64,000 bases of DNA from JALFST01 sp022779285 (GTDB taxonomy: Bacteria > Bacillota > Clostridia > Tissierellales > Peptoniphilaceae): NCBI GenBank assembly GCA_050313895.1, contig JBNPMI010000007.1; one strand, 5' to 3'. The notes below the pieces were generated by a model, which was given only the letters and a program-made list of their open reading frames with translations, was not told the origin of the DNA and ran no database searches. Position numbers and translations under genes: made by a program. Each line of letters opens with the position of its first letter. The first letter of the stretch is position 1. Positions 9,686-17,673 of this stretch are shown here, piece after piece.

Positions 9686-11218
9686 CTACTTCATAATGAT
9701 CCACTGGCCTAATTTTGTTGAACCTTCATATCTAATAAGTTTAGCTTTTTTCATTTTGGTTAAATGATAACGCACGCCATCAACAGTAAGATTTAGTTTT
9801 TCTGCCATTTCTTTTGCACTTATATGGGGATTTTCAGCAATGATCCTAATAATCTCTTCCTGTTTCATGGTAGTTTTAGTAGTAGTTTTCATGGTAGTTT
9901 CTTTGGTAGTGCTACCATGAAACTCTTTCAAAAACTCCGCATTGATCTCCATAACTGCGTTGGTATAGTTATCTTCCTCATTATCCGGATAAAACTTCAG
10001 CTCAGGAGAGCCGTTTTCCAACAGTGCGTCCTTTGCGCGCCTGATACCCGATCCGTAAGACTCAATCAAATTCAATGAGAAGAACATGTCCTTCAGTTCT
10101 TTGTTAAGGTACTGCCTTCTGTCAAAGCTTCTATCCCTGTTGAGAGCCTCAATGGTTACAGGCGGGAGCGGTCTGTTATGGTTTACAAAAGAAATTCTGT
10201 CCTTGTAAATGTATATTCCGACATACTCAGGCGTATCATATTCTTTATGCAAAATGGCATTGGTAGCAAGCTCCTCAAATGCCGTAAGCGGGTAGTTATA
10301 GATAATTTTATGCTCGATTTTATCCGCTTTCCTTATGGTATAGGAAGCCATAATATGATCTTCAAAATATTTGTTGACTTGTTTTGCCTGTATCCAAACC
10401 GGCCCGTCAAATCTTTTCGCTTCCATTTTATCCGTTCCGTCAATTTCTCTAATGATTTCGACATGAGCATTTGGAATAAATTTATTCGGCGTTTCCGCAA
10501 ACATCAGCACGGCAAAGTTTTTCGCTCGATACCCTCCATACTCACTTTCACTGATAAGCCCCATACTCTTTGCCATATCCAGCTTGGACATTTCTCTAAT
10601 ATCTTTCTTAGCTCCCGTCCGGAGCAGATATTCTTTCATGTATTCATAGCTTAAATCATCTATGGTGGCTGCATCGTTCAAATTGGAACTGAAAGAAAAG
10701 TTTGCAAACTTCTTCAAAAGTTCAAATTCCTCGGTCGGGTTTGGAAGTCTTGAGTCTCTCGCGACTCTGATATATCGTCCTGCCTTTAGCCTGATATCTT
10801 TATCCCTTTCCGCCCTTTCACTTGTTTGGAACGGGCCGTTGCTACCGCTTTCTACCGCAACAACAAGATAGTATTTATCATCTATCTTATCTGTAATAAT
10901 ATGATAGTTGATTTTAGGATGGATATTGGAAAGGAGCGATTTTAATTCATTTTCTATCCCTTCAAGCTTAGACTCTTTGATTCCCTCTATCGGTCTTTTC
11001 GGAATTGCTTTTTCTCCCGTTTCTTGATCATCGACTTCTTCAATCCCAAGAAACAGCAAGCCTATCTCATTGTTCATATAGTTATTCGCAAAGGCACAAG
11101 CGGTTTTTAGAATTTTATCTTTAAAATTTGTCGACTTTTTATATTCGATAAAACTGCTTTCTATGTTTTGATTTTCAAGAATGCTATGCGCCATTTTCTT
11201 AATATCTAAAAGCTGCAT
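9686..11218 (-). CDS. AlbA_2/Schlafen-type DNA-binding regulator with GHKL ATPase-like and winged-helix domains
   Basis: 510 residues from the ATG at 11218, the second of two adjacent ATGs, which gives better spacing from GAGGAGG. Order: an AlbA_2 (divergent AAA-4/Schlafen) region at about 15-150 with ESSFIEYKKS and ETGEKAIPKRP; a GHKL-like ATP-binding segment at about 330-430 with ELATNAILHKEYD and ESYGSGIRRAKD; and a C-terminal winged helix with SAKEMAEKLNLTVDGVRYHL. This is the COG2865 class, often called RecG-like or transcriptional regulator; targets are generally unknown. A Thr/Lys linker (about 440-455) comes from repeated ACT/AAA/ATG codons. The gene is clearly more AT-rich than its neighbours and stands alone, which suggests horizontal acquisition. 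Confidence 0.85.
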   Translation of the reverse strand: MQLLDIKKMAHSILENQNIESSFIEYKKSTNFKDKILKTACAFANNYMNNEIGLLFLGIEEVDDQETGEKAIPKRPIEGIKESKLEGIENELKSLLSNIHPKINYHIITDKIDDKYYLVVAVESGSNGPFQTSERAERDKDIRLKAGRYIRVARDSRLPNPTEEFELLKKFANFSFSSNLNDAATIDDLSYEYMKEYLLRTGAKKDIREMSKLDMAKSMGLISESEYGGYRAKNFAVLMFAETPNKFIPNAHVEIIREIDGTDKMEAKRFDGPVWIQAKQVNKYFEDHIMASYTIRKADKIEHKIIYNYPLTAFEELATNAILHKEYDTPEYVGIYIYKDRISFVNHNRPLPPVTIEALNRDRSFDRRQYLNKELKDMFFSLNLIESYGSGIRRAKDALLENGSPELKFYPDNEEDNYTNAVMEINAEFLKEFHGSTTKETTMKTTTKTTMKQEEIIRIIAENPHISAKEMAEKLNLTVDGVRYHLTKMKKAKLIRYEGSTKLGQWIIMK

Positions 11219-11376
11219 CATACCTCCTCTTTTCAAAATTTTTATCAGTATATTACAGCATTTTTAGGTTTTTTTCCGCTCTGAACATGCAGGGCGTTGG
11301 CCAAGCATGAAGCGGCAAAAGCGCTGCAGCGCAGTGTTTTCCGGGTATAACAAACCGGATTCCCGTTTCCGACAGC

Positions 11377-12411
11377 TTACTGGATCATATTCACAATGTA
11401 AAGAATTACCATCTCAAACAAAGTGACAACAGCCATTCCATAGGTCAGAGCCGGCTCCTTCAGTTTTGAATAATCGACAAATGCACGCACCTGCAATATA
11501 TTGATCAGCGAAATCATGAGCACAAACGCAAAAAATACGAAGTTGAACAAATGAAGGATGCTGAAAAGCGCCAGCAGAAGAAATCCCGCCACGCTCCAGA
11601 TGCCTCCGATTGTAACTACGCCAAGCCATGTCGTCCATGGCGTCTGAGAGCGGAAAATCTTCCCGGTCACGGTGAATGCCAGCACCGCGACGGCATCAAT
11701 AACCGCAGAGGTCAGAAATGCAGAAAAGAATATATAGACAAAGTCCATGTGCCCCATGAAATTCGGATACTGTCCGTAGAAGCTGGACACCCTGATCAGG
11801 AAGGACAGGATCGGTTCCGCGGCGATCATGGAGAGAATTCCGAGAATCACACTCTTTATGCCCAACAAAATCAAATTTGTCTGCATGGAACCGCCGGCAA
11901 CATGCCGCTTAAGAGTTCCATAAGGATCCGTAAACATTCCACCGAAGATACCCGAAATCTGATCCAAAACCGCATTGACGTTCAGCTCCGCCCTGTGCTT
12001 TGACGCCAGAGCTTCTCCGCAATGCACGCAATGCGTGGAATCAGCCGGATTGGGCGTTCCGCAGCGTGAGCAGAATACGACCTCCCTCCGCTCCTGAGTC
12101 GGACCGGACTGCTCGTATGCCTCCCGGCGGTTCGACTGCGCTCGATCACCGGCCCCCTCATTGTCCGCAGCATCGGAATCGTCTATGGAAGCTTTTTCCA
12201 TCGAAGCCTCGATCCGGGAAGAAGCCGTCTCCTCCGTGTCCGGGGCGATCGGTTCCGGTTCAACAGCATCCTGCTTTCTTTCCGCCATTGCGCTTTCTTC
12301 CGTATTTACCGCGCTCTGTCCTTCCGGATTTTCCGAAACGACGGGATTGCCGCATTGATTACAAAAATTTGCGCCCTCCTTGAGCTCTGCGCCACACTTC
12401 GAGCAATGCAT
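11377..12411 (-). CDS. Double zinc-ribbon membrane protein
   Basis: 344 residues. ATG 12411 is preferred because AAAGGAGGAAGG lies just before it. An N-terminal zinc ribbon (Cys3, 6, 17, 20) is followed by an acidic, low-complexity linker and a second ribbon near residue 109 (FCSRCG...CVHCG). The C-terminal half has about five membrane helices, Yip1/DUF-like in pattern. It is the last gene of a three-gene operon with the TcaA-like and YARHG genes (30-bp gap). Zinc-ribbon membrane proteins of this kind are thought to act in envelope sensing or assembly, but no function can be assigned. Confidence 0.8.
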   Translation of the reverse strand: MHCSKCGAELKEGANFCNQCGNPVVSENPEGQSAVNTEESAMAERKQDAVEPEPIAPDTEETASSRIEASMEKASIDDSDAADNEGAGDRAQSNRREAYEQSGPTQERREVVFCSRCGTPNPADSTHCVHCGEALASKHRAELNVNAVLDQISGIFGGMFTDPYGTLKRHVAGGSMQTNLILLGIKSVILGILSMIAAEPILSFLIRVSSFYGQYPNFMGHMDFVYIFFSAFLTSAVIDAVAVLAFTVTGKIFRSQTPWTTWLGVVTIGGIWSVAGFLLLALFSILHLFNFVFFAFVLMISLINILQVRAFVDYSKLKEPALTYGMAVVTLFEMVILYIVNMIQ

Positions 12412-12441
12412 TCCTTCCTCCTTTTTCATCCTCCATTATGC

Positions 12442-13704
12442 TCAATACGTCAGAAAACTACAGCCCAACGTACTCTGTTTCCACTCACCCTGCTCATTGA
12501 CAAAAGAAAAGCTCAGCATTGTACTGTTCTCACTTGTCGATGGCATTGCCAAGCCCAAAAAACTGCGGCTGCTCTCACTCGTATATTGCAGCTTCACCTG
12601 CACATCCTTGCCGGACGGATTCATCTGAATTTCCGAGCCATGAATCCGGATCTTCTTCCGCGATGTGTCCTGCAGAAAGCTTCTTGCCAGCTGATTATAA
12701 TCGGAGCGAATTCGATCCCTTACAAGAGCATCCTTCGTGAAAAGATCCGCAATTTCCGAAAATGACTTGTTGTGAAACGCCGCTTCATAAATGCTTTTGA
12801 GATTGTTCGCGGTCAATTCCTGCAATTTCGTAACAGCGTCCTCACTAAGGGCAAGCTGAGGCACCCGGATTTGTTTTTCCGAATCGGGCTTGATCACAGT
12901 CTGAATCCGTCTGCTTTGATATCCGTCCGCACTGAGCTCAAGCGTATGCTTGCCGTAAAAAATGCGCGGAAGCCGGTACACATCCGTTTCTTCCGTTGAC
13001 TCCGCTTGAAGCAGTTCACCGTCTCCGAGCGGAATTCCATCGATTTGCACCTTTAGCTTTTTGGGTGCAACGACCTGAACATCCCCGGTCACATAGGCTC
13101 CGGCATCAACTCGCCAGCGATCAAAGAACAGAAATGTTTTTCCGTCTTGAATCATCTCGATGGAAAAGGATCTTGGAGAGGACTCTCCTTCCACAAGATA
13201 CTGAATGGTGACACTTCGCCGGCGATGCCCCTCCCAAACAGGCTCCTCGCCCTGCAATGTACTCTCTTGTGAGGATACGCCTCGTACCTTTGTCGCACGG
13301 GACCACTCCTCAGGCGCCTGAAACACCTTCTTCCAGATCTCTGCGGACAAAAAATCCCTGTCGGGTAGATCTATGGACTCTCGAGCCTCGGCATATTCGC
13401 CGTTCATAAGCAAAACCACAAAGCGCTCTGCCGCTCTTTCCGCTGTGAACCGATCCCTCAATATGAAAAATCCTCCTGCCATCACAACAAGGATTGCCAG
13501 AATTTCCAAAGGGATCCACCATGCTCGCGCCGAACGAGGAGTTTTTTCCTCAATGCTCACCCGATGAAAAAGCGTCGTCTCATCTGCCGAGCCTGAGCGA
13601 TCCACCGGCTGAGCCATGTTTTCCGGCTGTGGCAGTCGATTTCCGCAATGCGAGCAATAGCAATCGCCCGCCTCATTTTTCGCGCCGCAATTCGGACAGA
13701 ACAT
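12442..13704 (-). CDS. Zinc-ribbon, TcaA-like membrane-anchored protein
   Basis: 420 residues. Zinc ribbon at the start (Cys3, 6, 17, 20), one membrane helix at about 62-84 (WIPLEILAILVVMAGGFFIL), then a large presumed extracellular part. The region after the helix (ERAAERFVVLLMNGEYAEA) resembles TcaA/YvbJ-type domains. A PEGA-like segment near 215-260 (VQIDGIPLGDG, LELSADGYQS) and a mixed alpha/beta C-terminus follow. In Staphylococcus aureus TcaA affects glycopeptide response and wall polymer attachment; whether this homologue does so is unknown. The gap to the upstream YARHG gene is 9 bp, so the operon call is firm. Confidence 0.78.
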   Translation of the reverse strand: MFCPNCGAKNEAGDCYCSHCGNRLPQPENMAQPVDRSGSADETTLFHRVSIEEKTPRSARAWWIPLEILAILVVMAGGFFILRDRFTAERAAERFVVLLMNGEYAEARESIDLPDRDFLSAEIWKKVFQAPEEWSRATKVRGVSSQESTLQGEEPVWEGHRRRSVTIQYLVEGESSPRSFSIEMIQDGKTFLFFDRWRVDAGAYVTGDVQVVAPKKLKVQIDGIPLGDGELLQAESTEETDVYRLPRIFYGKHTLELSADGYQSRRIQTVIKPDSEKQIRVPQLALSEDAVTKLQELTANNLKSIYEAAFHNKSFSEIADLFTKDALVRDRIRSDYNQLARSFLQDTSRKKIRIHGSEIQMNPSGKDVQVKLQYTSESSRSFLGLAMPSTSENSTMLSFSFVNEQGEWKQSTLGCSFLTY

Positions 13705-13713
13705 ATCCGCCTC

Positions 13714-14334
13714 CTAACGATAATTCTCCGCCAAAAAATTGACGTTGGTTTTTTCGATTTGATTGAGCTGCGCACTCACGGCATCCATATCGGTGTCATA
13801 GGTTCCAATCGCACGGTACCAGTCCTTGGATTCGAAATAGCGCTGAATCGCCTCCGTCTTGAATCGATACCCGTGACGCGCCAGAATTTCATTGATCATC
13901 ATCTGAGGAACATTGCTCCCCGCAGGAATCGAAGCGCTGTGCTTCGCAACAGCCTGCGCAACATCCTCGGCCGTAAGCTCTCGCGTACTGCTGTCCGGGC
14001 TGATATCTCCCTGATCAGAGGAAGGGGCTTCCTGCGGCGTCTTTTCCGCGGAAGCCTCGGAAGTCTTATCGGATGTCTCCCTCGTCAAAGCAAAATCGGA
14101 AAGTGAGGCCTTTTCATGGACCTCAGAGGTGGACTCTTGCTCGTGAATTGCGGATTCCGATCCCTGCGCTGCCGATATTGGACGGAGACTCGGCGTCCTT
14201 GTCATAAATGCAATGCCCAGCTCAATGCCAAGAAGTAAAAGTAACACGCCGAGCAGGACAATTCCTGCAACAACACCCTTGCGGGACAGAAATGGTATAT
14301 GATTGGAGCTTTCTTTCGGTTTTCTCTGATGCAT
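13714..14334 (-). CDS. YARHG-domain membrane-anchored protein
   Basis: 206 residues from the ATG at 14334, which follows CAGGAGG. A short basic N-terminus leads into one membrane helix (about 22-44, VVAGIVLLGVLLLLLGIELG), a Ser/Glu/Thr-rich stalk (about 50-130) and a C-terminal YARHG domain with NEILARHGYRFKTEAIQRYF and the terminal NFLAENYR. YARHG is an extracellular domain of unknown ligand found in Firmicute membrane proteins. It is the first gene of the zinc-ribbon operon; three co-transcribed envelope proteins imply a joint complex. Confidence 0.8.
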   Translation of the reverse strand: MHQRKPKESSNHIPFLSRKGVVAGIVLLGVLLLLLGIELGIAFMTRTPSLRPISAAQGSESAIHEQESTSEVHEKASLSDFALTRETSDKTSEASAEKTPQEAPSSDQGDISPDSSTRELTAEDVAQAVAKHSASIPAGSNVPQMMINEILARHGYRFKTEAIQRYFESKDWYRAIGTYDTDMDAVSAQLNQIEKTNVNFLAENYR

Positions 14335-14489
14335 ATTTCCTCCTGGTTGCACATGCCCGCCCTTGGGTTGGAAAACTGCCGATGATTCATCATATCAATT
14401 TTCGATATAGTTTGCACGAATGATCTGTTTTATTTTTTGTTGTATACTGAACACAGGTTGAGAAATACTGTTTTGAGAAAGGAGATCGT

Positions 14490-15611
14490 ATGCAACAAGG
14501 ACATTATGATGATTTTCTGCGTCTGGAGACGACGACAACCATTCAGGAGGAAAAGGATGGCTGGTATGCATTTCACGATACCGTTTTCTGGGGAGAAAAG
14601 GGGGGCATGCCTGCGGATACCGGCTGGATTAACGAGCTGCGTGTATCGGAGCTGCGTTGGGAGGGCGACACTCTCTATCATAAGGTAGAAGGTTGTCTCG
14701 AAAACCCGATCCGAATGCGAGCGGATCTTTCTACACGCCTCATAAACACCTCCATCCAAAGCGCTCTTCATCTCATGGATGGCTATTATCGCCGACGCGG
14801 ATCCTATATTCCGGCAATCGGCGTAGATCCCGGTCACCAATGGTATGAGGTCAATGAGAAGAATCTGACGGAAAAGGATCTGCAGGAAGCGCAGGAATAC
14901 ATGAACCGGGCCATTTTGGATGATATTCCCGTGGAATTTCAATACATTTCCGGCAAGGACTATCCGGATGAAAAATACCGGCACTTTGAATCGGTGCGCA
15001 TTGTACGCTTCGGCGAGCTCGATGAACAGCCCTGCGGGACTCCGCATCTTTCCTCCACGGGACAGATCGGCAGCTTTGTCATCCTGGGAAAAGAAAATTC
15101 TTCAAGAGGCACACGGGTCTATGTGGCGTGTAATCTTGCCGCCAATCAAATGCTGCAAAAACAATATCAGGATTTTCAAGAGCTGGAACGCTCTCTGAAA
15201 ACCAAACGAGAAGAGGTTGTCGACCGGGTAAAGGCTCTCCAAGACTCTGAAAAAAATATGGCAAAGCAGGTGGAAGAGCTGCAAAGGGAGCTGAACGGTT
15301 ATCGTGCTGACCGGATCGCGTCCTCGCCGGATGCTCTGGTCATTTTGGAGAATACGGATGTCGCATCTCTCCGGAATATCGGACAATATCTTTTAACCCG
15401 ACACAAGCTTGGAAAGGTCCTGCTTTCCGAGAAGGACGGAAAAACCAATCTTGTCATCGTCTCTCCCGAAAATCAGGCAAGAGATCTTCTCAAAAAATTC
15501 TCGGAATCGGCACAAATTCGCGGCGGCGGTTCTCCGCAGCTGGTCAACGGACAAAGCGATCTTTCGCCGAGCGAGCTCAAAGACTTGCTTCTTCCGCTAC
15601 TGATTGTCTGA
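14490..15611 (+). CDS. AlaX-like alanyl-tRNA editing protein with DHHA1-type C-terminus
   Basis: 373 residues, ATG after AAAGGAG. The N-terminal half matches the second additional (editing) domain of AlaRS/AlaX: GGMPADTG at 38-45, then CGTPHLSSTGQIG at 182-194. A coiled segment (about 215-270) leads to a DHHA1/C-Ala-like end with GGGSP...GQ near 348-356. AlaX proteins remove Ser or Gly from mischarged tRNA-Ala. The zinc ligands are incomplete: the first HxxxH pair reads QxxxH (Gln90, His94), while the CxxxH pair (Cys182, His186) is kept. Activity is therefore uncertain. The 3' end overlaps the convergent AraC gene by 15 bp. Confidence 0.82.
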   Translation: MQQGHYDDFLRLETTTTIQEEKDGWYAFHDTVFWGEKGGMPADTGWINELRVSELRWEGDTLYHKVEGCLENPIRMRADLSTRLINTSIQSALHLMDGYYRRRGSYIPAIGVDPGHQWYEVNEKNLTEKDLQEAQEYMNRAILDDIPVEFQYISGKDYPDEKYRHFESVRIVRFGELDEQPCGTPHLSSTGQIGSFVILGKENSSRGTRVYVACNLAANQMLQKQYQDFQELERSLKTKREEVVDRVKALQDSEKNMAKQVEELQRELNGYRADRIASSPDALVILENTDVASLRNIGQYLLTRHKLGKVLLSEKDGKTNLVIVSPENQARDLLKKFSESAQIRGGGSPQLVNGQSDLSPSELKDLLLPLLIV

Positions 15612-16910
15612 TTGTGCTTCGTCCGGCTCAATCGTGGTGCCGTCCTCACGCTGAAAATGCACCTGCTCGCGAAACTGTGTCGGAGTTGTAGAAAAATATT
15701 TCATAAAATATCGATAAAAGGTTTTTGTTGTATTGAAGCCAACCACATATGCCACCTCGGAAATCGACATTCGCGTCCGAAGAAGCATTTCCGAGGCGCG
15801 CGATATGCGCAGCCATGCGATAAATTCGGCGGCGGATCTCTCTACGTAAAATATGGTGATCCGATTGAGCTCGGCCAGAGAGATATTGAATTTTTCCGCA
15901 ATTGTGGAGGGATGCAAATTCGGATTTTGATATTCATTCAAAATTTCGTTGATGATCGTCATCCCTTTTTCGGCATCCGTTGTCTGTAGATGGGCATTCT
16001 TTGATTTTCCCTGTACATTTTTCCGAAATGCCGCCGGTGTAATGCCCTCCATGGCTTCAAAGGACTTAATGAGATGTGCCGCGTCATTGAATCCCACCAA
16101 TGCCGCAATTTCCGTTAAATTCAACACTGTATACGTCAAAAGATCCATGGCCTTGGAAACGCGCATGGACATGATCAGCTCCTGATAGCTGTAGCCCAGA
16201 GAGCTTTTTAATTTTTTTACGATCGTGGATTGGCTGACAAAGAAAATTTTCTCCAGTCGTTCCAGAGTGATCTTTTCCTGCATATGGCTATATAAATAAT
16301 TCAGCAGCTCGTTGATCTGAAATCCGTTTTTCGTCTCCAGATGGTCCTGCTCCGAGGAGGATTGCCCTTTTCCTTCAATTCCGCGATTAAAAAGAACCAG
16401 CATTTGAATCAGGGTCGCAATCGTATACATGTCTCCAAAGCGTTTTTGCTTCGGCGTTTGCAGCATTCCTTCCGTGCCCTCTTCCTCGCGAATGCGCTCA
16501 ATGCAATATTCAAAATGATGTCGTTCCTTTTCCGACAAAAGCAATACCGGACACTGCCTCATATCCTGCCAGAGGTCCAGAAAGCGGTGATTGGGATTGA
16601 AGTCCGAACGCAAAAAAAGATTAATAAAATTCAAATTATAAATGATTCGTTCATAGAACAGAGGTTCCTGTACATTTTTGATCGTTGTGACAGACCATGG
16701 CAAAATGGAGACCACCGTATGGGGAAGCAAATGATACTCCTTCCCGTCGATTTCAATCGTGCCCTGTCCTTCCCGTATATATAGAAAGCGCGCAGCACTG
16801 TGAATGAGTGTAATCGTAGCAGTTTCATCCGTTTCATGATCATAACTGGCAATCTTTTCAGGATTCAGTAATGAAGTAAATCGCGATTGAATCATGCTGA
16901 TGTTCGTCAT
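15597..16910 (-). CDS. AraC-family regulator with two tandem AraC DNA-binding domains
   Basis: 437 residues; AAAGGAGGGCGCC precedes the ATG. The N-terminus is a cupin-like sensor (about 30-90, YIREGQGTIEIDGKEYHLLP). A first complete AraC domain lies at about 198-300 (LTEIAALVGFNDAAHLIKSF, TPAAFRKNV) and a second at about 318-420 (ISEVAYVVGFNTTKTFYRYF, TPTQFREQV). Each has the usual two helix-turn-helix units. AraC regulators normally have one such domain and dimerise; this chain carries two. The ligand and target are unknown; the nearest genes are the AlaX-like gene and a degraded locus. Confidence 0.87.
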   Translation of the reverse strand: MTNISMIQSRFTSLLNPEKIASYDHETDETATITLIHSAARFLYIREGQGTIEIDGKEYHLLPHTVVSILPWSVTTIKNVQEPLFYERIIYNLNFINLFLRSDFNPNHRFLDLWQDMRQCPVLLLSEKERHHFEYCIERIREEEGTEGMLQTPKQKRFGDMYTIATLIQMLVLFNRGIEGKGQSSSEQDHLETKNGFQINELLNYLYSHMQEKITLERLEKIFFVSQSTIVKKLKSSLGYSYQELIMSMRVSKAMDLLTYTVLNLTEIAALVGFNDAAHLIKSFEAMEGITPAAFRKNVQGKSKNAHLQTTDAEKGMTIINEILNEYQNPNLHPSTIAEKFNISLAELNRITIFYVERSAAEFIAWLRISRASEMLLRTRMSISEVAYVVGFNTTKTFYRYFMKYFSTTPTQFREQVHFQREDGTTIEPDEAQSDNQ

Positions 16911-16933
16911 GGCGCCCTCCTTTTGTCTTCATT

Positions 16934-17107
16934 TTACACTGGAAAGAAGAAAAAATACAACACATAAAGGGCAGTTCCCAAAATTCCCGTTCCGAAAATA
17001 ATGAGTACCGGATTGACTTTCCATTTTCGAAGCAGAAGGAAGCTTCCCAGAAAAAGTGCTGCTTCCACAATCCGAAAATCGGAGAAATGAAGATTTCTCG
17101 CCTCATT
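16934..17107 (-). pseudogene. 3' remnant of a membrane transporter, probably chromate-transporter (ChrA) type
   Basis: Reading the minus strand in the frame that ends at 16934 gives about 57 residues: FRIVEAALFLGSFLLLRKWK, then VNPVLIIFGTGILGTALY and a stop. The hydrophobic pattern with K-x-NP-x-L-x-I and G-x-LG resembles the last helices of ChrA proteins. There is no start codon, and the frame runs upstream into an unrelated reading frame at about 17107. The family call is from memory of the motif and is tentative. Confidence 0.45.
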
Positions 17108-17396
17108 ATGTTTTTTTTGTAAGCATATCTTTATTCAAGATCGCATTTTGCGACCTTGAAAGTTCAAACGCTTCTTCATCCGTTAATTGAAACATAAAGT
17201 ACTCATCAGATTTTTCATCATTTCTCTTAACTTGTTCATGAAATCTTTTTGTAAAGTATCCATAAATTTCAGCAAGCTCGAAATCAAGCATGAACTTTTG
17301 CTTTCGTATATAGTAAATCTTACTTTTCATTGCAGCTTCATCGATAACTGCAATTTCTTTATTTTGCCCTGAAAAAAATTTCACTTGTACTGTCAA
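17106..17396 (-). pseudogene. Truncated ORF6N/KilA-N-like DNA-binding protein
   Basis: The frame encodes about 96 residues from a TTG, or about 74 from the ATG at 17330. It carries IYYIRKQKFMLDFELAEIYG, then RFHEQVKRN and FMFQLTDEE. This is the ORF6N domain of phage and plasmid regulators. The family normally continues through a GGRRY...FTEQG segment, which is missing; the frame stops at 17106 exactly where the transporter remnant begins. The segment is AT-rich. It looks like a deletion or insertion scar rather than a working gene. Confidence 0.6.
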
Positions 17397-17572
17397 AACA
17401 TGTGTTATCTATTCAGTTCCAGGTGTATCTGACATCCGTCCCTTTACCGAGAGCTCTGCACAAACGCCCTTTTGACTTGGCGATGAAGACACGAGCCGGC
17501 GCATCGATTCAAATCCAATCAGTTATTGGAAATGGGGTCAGGAAAATATAAGCTCTCAGGCCCACAAAAAAA

Positions 17573-17608
17573 CGGCATAGCTGTCACAAAAACGTAACAG
17601 CTATGCCG
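17573..17608 (-). terminator. Terminator of the arc operon
   Basis: A 12-bp perfect stem (CGGCATAGCTGT / ACAGCTATGCCG) with a 12-nt loop is followed by seven T on the minus strand. It lies 65 bp beyond the stop of the last arc gene. Confidence 0.9.
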
Positions 17609-17673
17609 CTATTCTCAGTCTTAAAGAAATATTTTAGAAAATATTCTTTCCGATGGGACTTTCCAAGTACAAG

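Noticed and set aside
17397..17572. A further gene between the ORF6N fragment and the arc terminator
   Set aside because: Short frames can be read but none has a start, ribosome site or recognisable motif; treated as decayed sequence.
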